Shown here: positions 39,882 through 47,980 of the stretch, one piece after another
Position numbering within the stretch: position 1 is the first letter of the stretch
Layout: each line of letters begins with the position of its first letter
DNA from: Geoglobus ahangari
GTDB taxonomy: Archaea > Halobacteriota > Archaeoglobi > Archaeoglobales > Archaeoglobaceae
Direction: 5' to 3'
NCBI RefSeq assembly: GCF_001006045.1
Contig: NZ_CP011267.1
Coordinates: 868,001-932,000, forward strand
DNA: 64,000 nucleotides
Notes under the pieces: model-generated
Database searches by the model: none
Seen by the model: only the letters and a program-made list of their open reading frames with translations
What the model was told of the DNA's origin: nothing
Made by a program: the position numbers and the translations under genes

Positions 39882-40619
39882 ATGAAATTTTACAGGAGAG
39901 AAGGGCAGCACATCCTTGTTGACAGGAGGGTTCTGTCGAGGATTGTTAGATATGCAGAGCTCAGCAAGAGTGATGCCGTACTCGAGGTGGGGTGCGGAAC
40001 CGGCAACCTGACCTCCTACCTGCTCAAGAGCTCAGGAGTTGTTTACGGCATAGAGAAGGACAGGAGATTCGTGGATCTGCTGAAAAAGAAGTTTTCGCAT
40101 GAAATCTCGGAGAACAGGTTCGTCCTAATTGAGGGTGATGCGCTCAGGGTTGAGTGGCCGGAGTTCAACAAGTTCGTCTCGAACATCCCCTACAACATCT
40201 CATCAGAGCTCACATTCAGGCTGCTTGAGCACAAATTCGACCTTGCGGTCGTGATGTACCAGAAGGAGTTCGCCGAGAGGCTGGTTGCGAGGGAAGGGAG
40301 CAAGAGCTACGGAAGGCTGAGCGTCATGGTAAAGGCGTTCTGCAGGGCGGAGATTCTCGAGATTGTTAGACCATCCGCCTTCAGGCCGAGGCCCAAGGTG
40401 GAGTCGGCCATAGTCAGGCTTTACCCCGAGCCGGAGATTGCTGTCAGGGATGTGGAGAAGCTCGACCTCCTGCTGAGGGCCGCGTTCAGCAGCAGGAGGA
40501 AGAAGTTCGGGAAGGTGCTCAGGAGCCTTGGAGTTGACTGCGATGTGGAGGGCTATGAAGATGAGAGACCGGAAAACATTCCTCCGGAGGTTTACGCGAG
40601 ACTGTCAGAATGTCTATGA
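39882..40619 (+). CDS. rsmA: 16S rRNA adenine dimethyltransferase (KsgA/Dim1)
   Basis: Dimethylates the two adjacent adenosines near the 3' end of 16S rRNA (helix 45) late in small-subunit assembly. The protein is 245 residues. LEVGCGTGNLTSYLL is motif I for SAM, NIPYNISSELTFRLLEHKF is the catalytic NIPY motif, and the C-terminal FRPRPKVESAIVRL is the family marker. Its end overlaps the next methyltransferase gene. It lies 8 bases after the DUF655 gene. Confidence 0.95.
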   Translation: MKFYRREGQHILVDRRVLSRIVRYAELSKSDAVLEVGCGTGNLTSYLLKSSGVVYGIEKDRRFVDLLKKKFSHEISENRFVLIEGDALRVEWPEFNKFVSNIPYNISSELTFRLLEHKFDLAVVMYQKEFAERLVAREGSKSYGRLSVMVKAFCRAEILEIVRPSAFRPRPKVESAIVRLYPEPEIAVRDVEKLDLLLRAAFSSRRKKFGKVLRSLGVDCDVEGYEDERPENIPPEVYARLSECL

Positions 40620-41145
40620 GCCAGCAGAGGACTCCGAGCTTCTTTTAGAGTGTGCTCTGAAAGAGGTCAGGAAAAGCGACTCGGTTTTGGAGGTTGGGAC
40701 AGGAAGTGGCTTCGTCTCTTACTTCCTGCAGGAGAGGTGCAGCTTTCTTCTTGCAACGGACATAAACCCCCACGCTGCGAGGTGTGCAAGGAGTTTCGGG
40801 ATTGAATGTGTCATAACTGACCTTGCGAGGGGAATAAAGAAGAGGTTCGACCTGATCCTCTTCAACCCACCCTATCTGAGGCTCGAGGACTGGGAGAGGA
40901 GGGGAGACTGGCTCGAAAAGGCAATTGATGGTGGTAAGGACGGTGTGGAGGTCACCGTAAGGTTTCTCGAGGAGATCGCGGACAATCTATCAGAGAATGG
41001 CAGAATAATAATCATCTCGTCCTCAACAACCTTCGACTCTCTCAGAGACTACCTCAGCAGGTCAAAGTACGAGTGGGAGATCGTGGGCAAAAAGAAGCTG
41101 TTTTTCGAGGAGCTTTACGCATTAAAATTGAGGTTAAAGCTGTGA
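40561..41145 (+). CDS. HemK/Mtq2-like N5-glutamine methyltransferase
   Basis: A class I SAM methyltransferase of about 194 residues. VYEPAEDSELLLECAL is the Mtq2 hallmark, LEVGTGSGFVSYFL is motif I, and FNPPYLRLEDWE is the NPPY catalytic motif. In archaea and eukaryotes this family methylates the GGQ glutamine of release factor aRF1. The start is uncertain: I chose the ATG at 40561 with GGAGGG eight bases upstream, although family members usually begin just before the VYEP motif. The gene overlaps rsmA by 59 bases at its start and Rpo11 (convergent) by 12 bases at its end. Confidence 0.82.
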   Translation: MRDRKTFLRRFTRDCQNVYEPAEDSELLLECALKEVRKSDSVLEVGTGSGFVSYFLQERCSFLLATDINPHAARCARSFGIECVITDLARGIKKRFDLILFNPPYLRLEDWERRGDWLEKAIDGGKDGVEVTVRFLEEIADNLSENGRIIIISSSTTFDSLRDYLSRSKYEWEIVGKKKLFFEELYALKLRLKL

Positions 41146-41394
41146 GAGAACCTCCTCGACCTTCGAGATTATCCTCTCGTTCGCTTCCCTCAGGGCATCT
41201 ATCGGGCTCTTTCCGGACGTCCTTATCATGAACTCCGCCTCGTCCTTGAGCGGGTGCAGGACGTTGTACTTGGCAAGAAGGACGCTCTCATCGTTTACGA
41301 GCTCGTACTGGAGCAGGTTCAGGTACGTGTGGTCCTCACCCTTTATCAGGAGCTTTGCGTAATCGTCCGTCAGCTCTATAACCTTAACCTCCAT
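41134..41394 (-). CDS. rpoL: DNA-directed RNA polymerase subunit L (Rpo11)
   Basis: An 86-residue subunit homologous to eukaryotic Rpb11 and to the alpha-subunit dimerisation domain. It pairs with Rpo3 to nucleate polymerase assembly. DDYAKLLIKGEDHTYLNLLQ and EFMIRTSGKSPIDALREA are the archaeal signature. It follows csl4 by 3 bases and overlaps the convergent methyltransferase gene by 12 bases. Confidence 0.93.
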   Translation of the reverse strand: MEVKVIELTDDYAKLLIKGEDHTYLNLLQYELVNDESVLLAKYNVLHPLKDEAEFMIRTSGKSPIDALREANERIISKVEEVLSQL

Positions 41395-41397
41395 CTC

Positions 41398-41940
41398 TCA
41401 CCACTCTCCGCTTCCGTAGTAGCTGGATATCTTCCTCCTCTCCACATTCCCACACTCCGGGCATTTAAGCTTATCCTTTTCCCTAACCAAAGGGGTGCCG
41501 CAGACCCTGCAGATCGCCCTTATGACTCCCATGTCCTCCTCCTTGATTGACAGCCTGAGGTTGTTGTCAATGACCCTCGCCCTTATTATGTCCCAGTACC
41601 TTACACCATTCTCGAGGTTCTTCATGTAGCCCTCGCTTATGTTCGAGACGTGCAGCAGTGCCCTGTCGTAGTGCCTCAGTGCTCTCTCGCTGCCCTTCTT
41701 CCTCACTATCTCAACCATCGCAAAGCTATTCCTCGTGTCAACAACTCTCCCAACAACTATGTCGTTCTTCCCCACTTCCGGAATCTCCTTTACTGTCCTC
41801 ACCTTTATGACCTTGTCCTCTACAACAACCTCTCCCGCAGTGGCGGCGTACAGCTTTCCTTCTTCCTCATAAACGCCTTCCCCCGGAACGTACTCCTCAG
41901 CATAACCCAGAAAATCACCCGGAAACACAAACATCTTCAC
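41398..41940 (-). CDS. csl4: Exosome RNA-binding subunit Csl4
   Basis: A cap protein of the archaeal RNA exosome (180 residues). It has an N-terminal domain (VFPGDFLGYAEEYVPGEGVY). A central S1 domain follows, with VVGRVVDTRNSFAMVEIVR and RALLHVSNISEGYM. The C-terminal zinc ribbon is CRVCGTPLVREKDKLKCPEC. Csl4 forms the trimeric cap and recruits RNA and DnaG. Its start overlaps the upstream methyltransferase gene by 4 bases. Confidence 0.92.
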   Translation of the reverse strand: MKMFVFPGDFLGYAEEYVPGEGVYEEEGKLYAATAGEVVVEDKVIKVRTVKEIPEVGKNDIVVGRVVDTRNSFAMVEIVRKKGSERALRHYDRALLHVSNISEGYMKNLENGVRYWDIIRARVIDNNLRLSIKEEDMGVIRAICRVCGTPLVREKDKLKCPECGNVERRKISSYYGSGEW

Positions 41941-42530
41941 ATCCTCTCCATTCTAAATACCTCTACGGGTATGTATTTATATGGTTTTTCATGGAACTTG
42001 TATGTTCTCCTGAGCGGGATCTGATACCTCCAGAGGTGGGTAACCCTGAACCCCTCGCTTCTGGCCATCCCCTCGACGAACTCCTGAGAGCCGGCGGAGT
42101 GTATGGAGTATACGACCTCTCCAACCTCCAGAGCCTTCTCGAGGAAGGGGCGATCCGCATGCCTCCTCTTTATGCCGAAGGGCGGGTTCATCACCACACC
42201 CACCCTCCTCTTTAGTGAGAAGTGCCTGATGTCGGCGAGCACGAAATCAACATTTGTCCCAACCCTCTCCGCATTTCTCACGGCAATCTTGAGAGCCTCT
42301 AAATCCACGTCCACCCCAAACGTTCTGAAGCCTGCGAGGTTGAAGGCTATTGCCAGAATCCCCGTTCCGCAGCCCAAGTCTGCGAAAACCTTCACATCCT
42401 TGTCGAGCAGGGATGCGGTGACGGCAAGCTCTCCCGCAAGCCCAGAGGGTGTGGGGTACTGCTCGAGCGACAGTTTTGGACTCTTGAAAACCTCAAGCTG
42501 CTCGAGGAGAATTGCAAGCTGTTTTTTCAT
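41937..42530 (-). CDS. METTL5-like RNA methyltransferase
   Basis: A class I SAM methyltransferase of 197 residues. FADLGCGTGILAIAFNLAG is motif I, VGVDVDLEALKIA-like sequence (here FGVDVDLEALKIAVRN) is motif II, and VVMNPPFGIKRRHADRPFL is the NPPFG motif of the METTL5 group. LEQYPTPSGLAGELAVTASL is the conserved N-terminal loop. Eukaryotic METTL5 makes m6A in 18S rRNA; an rRNA target here is an inference. It is the first gene of a unit with csl4 and rpoL, just downstream of L12. Confidence 0.83.
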   Translation of the reverse strand: MKKQLAILLEQLEVFKSPKLSLEQYPTPSGLAGELAVTASLLDKDVKVFADLGCGTGILAIAFNLAGFRTFGVDVDLEALKIAVRNAERVGTNVDFVLADIRHFSLKRRVGVVMNPPFGIKRRHADRPFLEKALEVGEVVYSIHSAGSQEFVEGMARSEGFRVTHLWRYQIPLRRTYKFHEKPYKYIPVEVFRMERM

Positions 42531-42542
42531 AAAAATAAAAAA
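42531..42542 (-). terminator. T-rich terminator after L12
   Basis: On the minus strand a T6-A-T5 run begins five bases after the L12 stop codon and ends at the start of the METTL5-like gene. It probably ends or weakens the L1-L10-L12 transcript. Confidence 0.45.
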
Positions 42543-42547
42543 GGAGT

Positions 42548-42868
42548 TCAGCCGAAGAGGGCACCAAGTCCCTCGAGTGCCTCTTCTTCCTTCTGCTCCT
42601 CTTCCTCTTCCTTGGCTTCCTCTGCCTTCTCCTCTGCAGCTCCAGCCTCTGCAGGAGCGGCAGCTGCAGCAGGAGCCGCAACAGCTGGAGCGAAGGCGGC
42701 CTTGCTTATTGCCTCGTCGATGTCCACGCCCTCAAGCGCAGCCACGAGGGCCTTGACCCTCGCCTCGTTTACCTCGATTCCAGCAGCCTCAAGCACAGCC
42801 TTGACGTTCTCCTCGGTTATCTCCTTTCCCGCTGAGTGCAACAACAACGCAGCATACACATACTCCAT
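42548..42868 (-). CDS. rpl12: 50S ribosomal stalk protein L12 (P1-like)
   Basis: A 106-residue acidic stalk protein. The N-terminal dimerisation domain is [21 protein letters not shown] long Ala/Pro hinge ([17 protein letters not shown]) leads to a charged tail ending [11 protein letters not shown], the archaeal tail that binds EF-1alpha and EF-2. The same terminal peptide ends L10, as expected for this family. It follows L10 by 19 bases. Confidence 0.96.
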   Translation of the reverse strand: MEYVYAALLLHSAGKEITEENVKAVLEAAGIEVNEARVKALVAALEGVDIDEAISKAAFAPAVAAPAAAAAPAEAGAAEEKAEEAKEEEEEQKEEEALEGLGALFG

Positions 42869-42887
42869 TTTCCATCACCCCGTTAAT

Positions 42888-43904
42888 CTAACCAAACAAC
42901 GCTCCCAATCCTTCGAGAGCGGACTCCTCCTTCTCTTCTTCCTCCTCTTCCTCTTTCTCCTCTTCAGCCTTCTCTTCCACCTTCTCCTCAGCCGCAGCAG
43001 TCTGAGCGGCTGGCCTCGAGCTGAGCAACTCCCTCAGCTCGTCGTCGAGGGCATCGTCGCTGAGCAGTGATGCAAGGGAGAGCATCTCCGAGTGGGCCTT
43101 GGCGAGAATGTCCGGCATGGCCTCTGGCTCGTAAATGACGGCGTTGATTGCAAGGTTCTTCGCGTCCATGAACGCCTTCTGGATGAGTATCTCTGCCGTC
43201 TCCTCAGTAACGTACGCGGCGTTGACCGCCAGGTTGAGTGCCTTCTTAGCAGCCTCAACGAAGTCCTCGAAGACCTTGACCTCGTCAATTGCCAGATCCG
43301 AGGGTGTGAATATGATTCCGTTCTCGAAGACGGCCTTTGTCTCGAGCCCTATCTTTATGGGCTTGATCTCGAGGAGGTTAAGTGCTCTCGCGACCTCTGG
43401 CTTCACAACCTCTCCGGCCTTTACCACCGTCACGGTGCTCTTTACAACGATCTTGCCCTTCTCAATTGCGGCCGGAATTCCACCAGCCTGAATCTCACCG
43501 AGTATCGGGCCGGGCGGGAAGTTCGTCGGGCCCGCCTCAACAACAACATCAACAGGTGAAACCTGATTGGGCTTGAGCGGAGACGGAACCTTCGTCTCCT
43601 CAAGCTTCTTGTAGAGCTTGAACGGGTTGAGCTTGGTCGCGACAATCGCAACCTGATCGTCAATGTAGTCCTCGAGCCTCTTGTAGTCGCCGCCGAGCGA
43701 CTCGAGCGCGAGCCTTAGGAGTGAGTTCTTCACGACCCTGATGAGGACCTCTCCCCTCATGTCCCTCCTGATGCTCTGGAACTGGGAGGAGGGTACGCCC
43801 CTGAATCCGACGATGCCCACCACGGGATACTCCCTGAAAATCCTCTTGATCTCCTCAACGGTTTCGACCTTCCACTGTGGAACCTTACCCCTGACCGCTG
43901 ACAT
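42888..43904 (-). CDS. rplP0: 50S ribosomal protein L10 (P0)
   Basis: The archaeal P0 scaffold of the ribosomal stalk (338 residues). The N-terminal rRNA-binding domain (QWKVETVEEIKRIFREYPVV, then RVVKNSLLRLALES) is followed by helices that hold several L12 dimers. The acidic tail [20 protein letters not shown] matches that of L12. It sits one base after L1. Confidence 0.96.
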   Translation of the reverse strand: MSAVRGKVPQWKVETVEEIKRIFREYPVVGIVGFRGVPSSQFQSIRRDMRGEVLIRVVKNSLLRLALESLGGDYKRLEDYIDDQVAIVATKLNPFKLYKKLEETKVPSPLKPNQVSPVDVVVEAGPTNFPPGPILGEIQAGGIPAAIEKGKIVVKSTVTVVKAGEVVKPEVARALNLLEIKPIKIGLETKAVFENGIIFTPSDLAIDEVKVFEDFVEAAKKALNLAVNAAYVTEETAEILIQKAFMDAKNLAINAVIYEPEAMPDILAKAHSEMLSLASLLSDDALDDELRELLSSRPAAQTAAAEEKVEEKAEEEKEEEEEEEKEESALEGLGALFG

Positions 43905-43905
43905 T

Positions 43906-44553
43906 TCAGATCACCCTCACTGCAGGACCCATGGTGGTTTTAACATACACCGACTTAACAACCTGCTGGGCGTTATCGTACTTGTTCTCAACAACCTTCA
44001 GAATCTCCATGGCGTTGTCCGCGAGGTCTGAGGGCTCCATGTCTCTCGTACCAATGGGCGCGTGGAACGTGAGCTTGTCCCTCGTCCTTATTCTGACAGA
44101 GTTCCTGAGCCTCTGAATGAACGGCGTTGGATCGGCACCGGGAGGAATCGGCTGGGGCATCTTGCCCCTCGGTCCGAGAACGGGACCGAGCTTCTTACCG
44201 ATCTCCGGCATCAGAGGTGCCTCGGCTATGAAGAAGTCCATCCTGTTGGCGAGCTTCCTCGCCTCCCTCTTGTTCTTGGCGAGGTCGTCTATCTCCTCAG
44301 GAGAGATGACCACGTCGGCATTTGCCTCCTTGGCCTTCAGAGCCGTCTCTCCTCTCGCAAACACACCGATCTTCCTTGGCTTTCCGAGACCTTTCGGCAG
44401 AAGCACGACCTGATCAATTCTGTTCTCCGGCTTCTTCATGTCCAGATTCCTTAGGTTGACCGCTATCTCAACGCTCTCCCTGAACTTCCTCGGCTTGGCT
44501 CCGTTAATCGCCTCTGCAATCTTCTCTTCCAGTACACTCTTCTCTACCAGCAT
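43906..44553 (-). CDS. rpl1: 50S ribosomal protein L1
   Basis: The L1-stalk protein (215 residues), which binds helices 76-78 of 23S rRNA and the exiting tRNA. GKLGPVLGPRGKMPQPIPP and RVRTRDK-like segments (here VRIRTRDKLTFHAPIG) are the family signature. L1 is also the translational repressor of its own operon in many archaea and bacteria. The leader just upstream contains a structured CGTAG/CTACG element that could be its mRNA target. L11 does not precede it here. Confidence 0.96.
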   Translation of the reverse strand: MLVEKSVLEEKIAEAINGAKPRKFRESVEIAVNLRNLDMKKPENRIDQVVLLPKGLGKPRKIGVFARGETALKAKEANADVVISPEEIDDLAKNKREARKLANRMDFFIAEAPLMPEIGKKLGPVLGPRGKMPQPIPPGADPTPFIQRLRNSVRIRTRDKLTFHAPIGTRDMEPSDLADNAMEILKVVENKYDNAQQVVKSVYVKTTMGPAVRVI

Positions 44554-44612
44554 TTCATCACCCCGTAGTGCTACGGCAAACGCCTCCTACGGGCGCAGCC
44601 TGCAGAGTATGA
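44554..44612 (-). promoter_or_regulatory. Structured leader of the L1-L10-L12 operon (candidate L1 binding site)
   Basis: On the minus strand the bases just before the L1 start read CCCGTAGGAGGCG, then TTTGCCGTAGCA, then CTACGGGGTGATGAA. CCCGTAG can pair with CTACGGG around an internal bulge, and CCGTAG/CTACGG is an alternative. The CGTAGGA piece equals part of the L1-binding helix of 23S rRNA as I recall it. An L1 autoregulatory site is therefore likely but not shown. An AT-rich TATA region lies further up, at 44625-44645. Confidence 0.45.
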
Positions 44613-44613
44613 A

Positions 44614-44944
44614 GCTTGAGTTTAAAAGAGGATTTAAAATTTTTTCTGCCGGGGTCTCCATAATTATACCATTACAGGAATATTAAATTTGATAAAGTCT
44701 GCTGCAAAACTACACAGAATTTGCGGAATTGTTCGAAAATGGCCTGAGATTTCCGGAATAAACTCAAAGAAAACGATAATTTCCGTTTCATTTCAGAAAT
44801 AAAGTGACGATTTCAATACGTTCTGCGAAAACTTTAAAAATCACAAGGTATTACCAGAAATTCAGTCCCAAAACAGGTATTAAGCTGATTTAATATTGCG
44901 ATTTCAATCCTGAGAGGTGGAAAAAATGCCAGAAAACAGATCAG
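44614..44944. other. Gene-free intergenic region between divergent L1 and SpeH genes
   Basis: Some 330 bases hold two divergent promoter regions. AT-rich TATA-like stretches are at about 44625-44645 (toward L1) and at about 44880-44900 (TTTAATATTG, toward SpeH). The middle part contains several imperfect repeats of the words TTTC and GGAA, such as AATTTCCG or TTTCCGGAAT, around 44750-44800. I see no coding frame with a start signal and no recognisable RNA. Confidence 0.4.
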
Positions 44945-44953
44945 GTGATGAAG

Positions 44954-45292
44954 ATGATTGTAGGAAAGCATATCATAGCGGAACTGTATGGAGTTCCAAA
45001 GGAGTTGATTTCCTATGAGAAGGATGTGAGGGAGATTGTAGAGAGCGTGGTCAGAGAGGCAGAGCTTACGAAGGTGAGTTCTCACTACAAGCAGTTTGAG
45101 CCTTACGGCGTGACGGGGGTTGTTCTGATAGCCGAGAGCCACATCTCCCTGCACACATGGCCAGAGTACGGGCTGGTGAACCTCGACATCTTCACCTGCG
45201 GAGATACGAGGAAGACCGACAAAGCCTTTGAGCTGTTTTTGGAGAAGTTCAAGCCCGAGTCGTACAGGCATTACGTCCTTGACAGGGGTTAG
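44954..45292 (+). CDS. speH: S-adenosylmethionine decarboxylase proenzyme
   Basis: A pyruvoyl-dependent enzyme that makes decarboxylated SAM, the aminopropyl donor for polyamines. The 112-residue proenzyme is of the short (class 1B) type. ESHISLHTWPE contains the Glu-Ser self-cleavage site, where the serine becomes the pyruvoyl group. DIFTCGDTRKTDKAF follows with the conserved Cys. I chose the ATG at 44954 because AGGTG lies six bases upstream. The polyamine synthase gene follows after 4 bases, so donor and acceptor enzymes are co-expressed. Confidence 0.95.
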   Translation: MIVGKHIIAELYGVPKELISYEKDVREIVESVVREAELTKVSSHYKQFEPYGVTGVVLIAESHISLHTWPEYGLVNLDIFTCGDTRKTDKAFELFLEKFKPESYRHYVLDRG

Positions 45293-45296
45293 AAGC

Positions 45297-46322
45297 ATGA
45301 TGCGGAGAATCAGGAACCAGATATTTCAGACCCTTTCTTCCGGGCCGGTTTCGGTTTACAGGCTCATAGACAGTCAGGATGCGAGCCTTCCCGAGTTCTT
45401 CGAGCTGATTGAGGAGCTTGAAAGGGAAGGCCTCATCAAGGTGGAGGACGGAAAGGTCTCCCTCACGGAGGAGGGCAGGAAGTACATCTCCGAACTCGGT
45501 GCAGTCAACATAGACGTGAGGTGCAAGAGCTGCGACGGCACGGGCTATTCGATAGCCAAGGACTTCGAGGAGATCCTTCAGAAGTACAAGGAGATCGCCA
45601 AGGACAGGCCCGAGACGTCTGAGGTCTTCGATCAGGGGTTCATAAGCCCGGAGGGAGTGATCAAGAGGGTTGAGTTCATATACGAGAGGGGAGACCTGCT
45701 CAACGCCGAGATGTTTGTGGTTGGTGACGACGATCTTCTGAGCATAGCGTCGGCCCTCACTGAGATGCCCAAGAGGATAAGCGTGATTGATGCCGACGAG
45801 AGACTCATTGACTTCATCAACAGGGTCGCAGACGAGTATTCCCTTCCAGTGACGGCTGAGGTGTGCGACGTTCAGGATGAGCTCCCGGAAAAGTTTAAGG
45901 GGAAGTTCGACCTCTTCGTAACCGACCCTGTTGAGACGCTGCCGGGACTCAGGCTCTTCCTCAGCAGGGGCGTCTCCGCTTTAAAGGGAGAGGGCTGCGC
46001 TGGTTACTTCGGCATAACAACCCTCGAAGCCTCAAGGAAGAAGTGGTACGAGATCCAGAAGATGATCCTCGACATGGGCTTCGTGATAACCGATCTGAGG
46101 AGGAAGTTCAACGTCTATCCAGAGGACGAGAAGAACTTCTTCAGGTTCCAAGAGAAGCTCCCGGTGGTCAAGAAGTTCGGGGCGAAGATAGACTACAACT
46201 TCTACACATCCACGCTCTACAGGATCGAGGCGGTCAGGAAGCCTGAGCCTGTTGTGAAGGGCAGAATGGTGATCAACGAGGCCGTCTACAAGGACGAGGA
46301 GAGCTGGGCAACGCCCTACTGA
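45297..46322 (+). CDS. bpsA: Branched-chain polyamine synthase
   Basis: Transfers aminopropyl groups to spermidine, producing the branched N4-bis(aminopropyl)spermidine found in hyperthermophiles. The 341-residue protein matches the former DUF43 family. An N-terminal winged helix (SVYRLIDSQDASLPEFFELI) is followed by a CKSCDGTGY zinc-like motif. The Rossmann-type catalytic domain has MFVVGDDDLLSIA and FDLFVTDPVETLPGLRLF, with the DP motif near the active site. The start ATG at 45297 has AGGGG upstream. Confidence 0.9.
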   Translation: MMRRIRNQIFQTLSSGPVSVYRLIDSQDASLPEFFELIEELEREGLIKVEDGKVSLTEEGRKYISELGAVNIDVRCKSCDGTGYSIAKDFEEILQKYKEIAKDRPETSEVFDQGFISPEGVIKRVEFIYERGDLLNAEMFVVGDDDLLSIASALTEMPKRISVIDADERLIDFINRVADEYSLPVTAEVCDVQDELPEKFKGKFDLFVTDPVETLPGLRLFLSRGVSALKGEGCAGYFGITTLEASRKKWYEIQKMILDMGFVITDLRRKFNVYPEDEKNFFRFQEKLPVVKKFGAKIDYNFYTSTLYRIEAVRKPEPVVKGRMVINEAVYKDEESWATPY

Positions 46323-46324
46323 CC

Positions 46325-46338
46325 CTTTTCTGTTTTTG
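46325..46338 (+). terminator. T-rich terminator after bpsA
   Basis: CTTTTCTGTTTTT directly follows the bpsA stop codon. The next gene, about 65 bases on, has its own AT-rich promoter (ACTATATTTATTCC). Confidence 0.4.
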
Positions 46339-46388
46339 GAAAACTATATTTATTCCCTCCCCCAGAGTCCCCTCCCGAGGGGATATGT

Positions 46389-47558
46389 GTGGATCAGGCC
46401 GGGGAGGGTACGTTCAGGAGCGCACTGAAGAACGCTTGGAAGATTACCCTCCCAGCCCTCCTGATTAGCCTCGGATTCAACTTCGTCTCCGGAACTTTTC
46501 TTGGAAAGTACTTCGACAAGCTCATGATCTCCTATCCCGTCCTTCTCGTCGTCCTTCCCGGCCTCATGGGGCTTAGAGGAAACATATTCGGCTCCCTCGC
46601 CTCCAGATTCACCACCGCACTGTACCTCGGTGAGATTCAGGCCAGCCTGAGGGAAAGGAGGGTTGGAGAGAACATATACCTGAGCGTCGTCCTCTCGGTT
46701 CTCCCCATATTCCTGCTCTGGATCGTCGGAACTCTGAAAACCGGGCACATACACATGGCGTTCTTCGCCCTCCTAATCCTCTTCGCCTCGACCGTCTTCG
46801 TGAGCCTGCTGCTCGGGTACTCGACGGCGATAATAACGATCGTCCCGTTCAGGAGGGGGCTCGACCCGGACTCAATAGCATCTCCCCTGATAACGTCGAT
46901 GGCAGACCTCCTGACAATCCCGATACTGATTTTCTTCATCCTAATGTACGAGTACCACGAGATGTCATTCTACGCCCTCTTTCTGCTCTCTCTCTTAATC
47001 ATACTGTCAATGTCGATGCACTACAGGATAGAGAGGAGGACGTTCTTCGAGGTCTCCGGAATCCTGCTCGTCCTGTCCGCCATAAGCTCAATTTCCGGTG
47101 GAGTTCTGCAGAGCTACAGCGAGGTCATTCACGAGTCCGCGATAGTCAGCGTCATCTATCCAGCACTCCTCGGGAGTCTCGGGAATTACGGCGGGGTTGT
47201 GGCAGCAAAAACCTCTACGCGGTTGCACTTGGGGTACTTCGAGGGCTTCTTCGACGAGTCAGTGGTGAAGGAGATCCTCGCATTAATAACCACGGGGTTT
47301 GTTGTGTCTGGCGTGATCTATAGCGGCGGGTACCTTATATCCGAGCTCGTCCTCTCGAGAAAGGTTGTCTTTTATCCCTATTTTGTCCCGATGTACATCC
47401 TGATAATGTCCTTCGTCATGCTCGTCTCCGCGGTGTTCGTCCACATCTTCCACAGGTTCGGCCTCGACCCGGACAACGTCTCAATTCCGACTATAACGAC
47501 CATCGCAGATTTGATAGGAACGGTCTTTGCGGTTGTTATTGCTGGGATGATGGTTTGA
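46389..47558 (+). CDS. SLC41/MgtE-type divalent cation transporter
   Basis: A membrane protein of 389 residues made of two homologous halves of about five helices each. Each half contains the MgtE-like signature. The first half has LPGLMGLRGNIFGSLASRFT and DPDSIASPLITSMADLLTIP. The second has YPALLGSLGNYGGVVAAKTS and DPDNVSIPTITTIADLIGTV. The cytosolic N and CBS domains of bacterial MgtE are absent, as in eukaryotic SLC41 proteins. The likely substrate is Mg2+, but Co2+ or others cannot be excluded. The start is GTG at 46389. Confidence 0.85.
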   Translation: MDQAGEGTFRSALKNAWKITLPALLISLGFNFVSGTFLGKYFDKLMISYPVLLVVLPGLMGLRGNIFGSLASRFTTALYLGEIQASLRERRVGENIYLSVVLSVLPIFLLWIVGTLKTGHIHMAFFALLILFASTVFVSLLLGYSTAIITIVPFRRGLDPDSIASPLITSMADLLTIPILIFFILMYEYHEMSFYALFLLSLLIILSMSMHYRIERRTFFEVSGILLVLSAISSISGGVLQSYSEVIHESAIVSVIYPALLGSLGNYGGVVAAKTSTRLHLGYFEGFFDESVVKEILALITTGFVVSGVIYSGGYLISELVLSRKVVFYPYFVPMYILIMSFVMLVSAVFVHIFHRFGLDPDNVSIPTITTIADLIGTVFAVVIAGMMV

Positions 47559-47626
47559 AGTTTGAGTTGAGAGGCTCAAGCGATTATTTTTGGAGATTTG
47601 CTTAAATGGTAAAAGTTCAGTTGCGT

Positions 47627-47641
47627 GGGAGAAAAGTTCTC
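47627..47641. repeat. Perfect 6-bp inverted repeat (hairpin) in the gap before vapB
   Basis: GGAGAA-AAG-TTCTCC forms a small stem with a 3-base loop. No T run follows immediately, so it is not a typical terminator. Confidence 0.45.
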
Positions 47642-47717
47642 CTAATTGGTGTTTTTAATGGGTGTGTAATTCAAGTGTTACTTGCAAGGGGTTAGGGTGT
47701 TTTGGTCGACAATTAAA

Positions 47718-47731
47718 TATACTATTGTATA
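47718..47731. promoter_or_regulatory. Palindromic operator between the TATA box and start of vapB
   Basis: TATAC-TATT-GTATA is a perfect inverted repeat 12 bases before the vapB ATG. It overlaps the end of the TATA box (ATTAAATATAC). This is the expected place for an autoregulatory site of a ribbon-helix-helix antitoxin. Confidence 0.55.
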
Positions 47732-47743
47732 GCAGTAACAGAT

Positions 47744-47980
47744 ATGGCAGCTGAAAAAAGAAGGCTGGTAATTCCAGTCTCACTTCCGGAAGGTCTGGTT
47801 AAGGAACTTGATGAGCTCGTAAGAAAGAAGGTGTTTTCTTCAAGATCTGAAGCTCTCAGATACGGCGCAAGACTCGTGGTTCTCCTTGAAAAGGGAGTCC
47901 ATGCTGAGGCTGAGGATTACGCATACGAGATGATCAAGGAGAGGCTTGAAAGGAGAGTCAGGGATGTATCTGGACACTGA
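47744..47980 (+). CDS. vapB: VapB-type ribbon-helix-helix antitoxin
   Basis: A 78-residue antitoxin. The N-terminal strand (RLVIPVSLPEGLVKELDELV) and helix (SSRSEALRYGARLVVLLEK) form a CopG-like ribbon-helix-helix DNA-binding domain. The acidic C-terminal helix (AEAEDYAYEMIKERLERR) would wrap the toxin. It overlaps the PIN-domain toxin gene by 17 bases. The promoter carries a palindrome suited to autorepression. Confidence 0.85.
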   Translation: MAAEKRRLVIPVSLPEGLVKELDELVRKKVFSSRSEALRYGARLVVLLEKGVHAEAEDYAYEMIKERLERRVRDVSGH

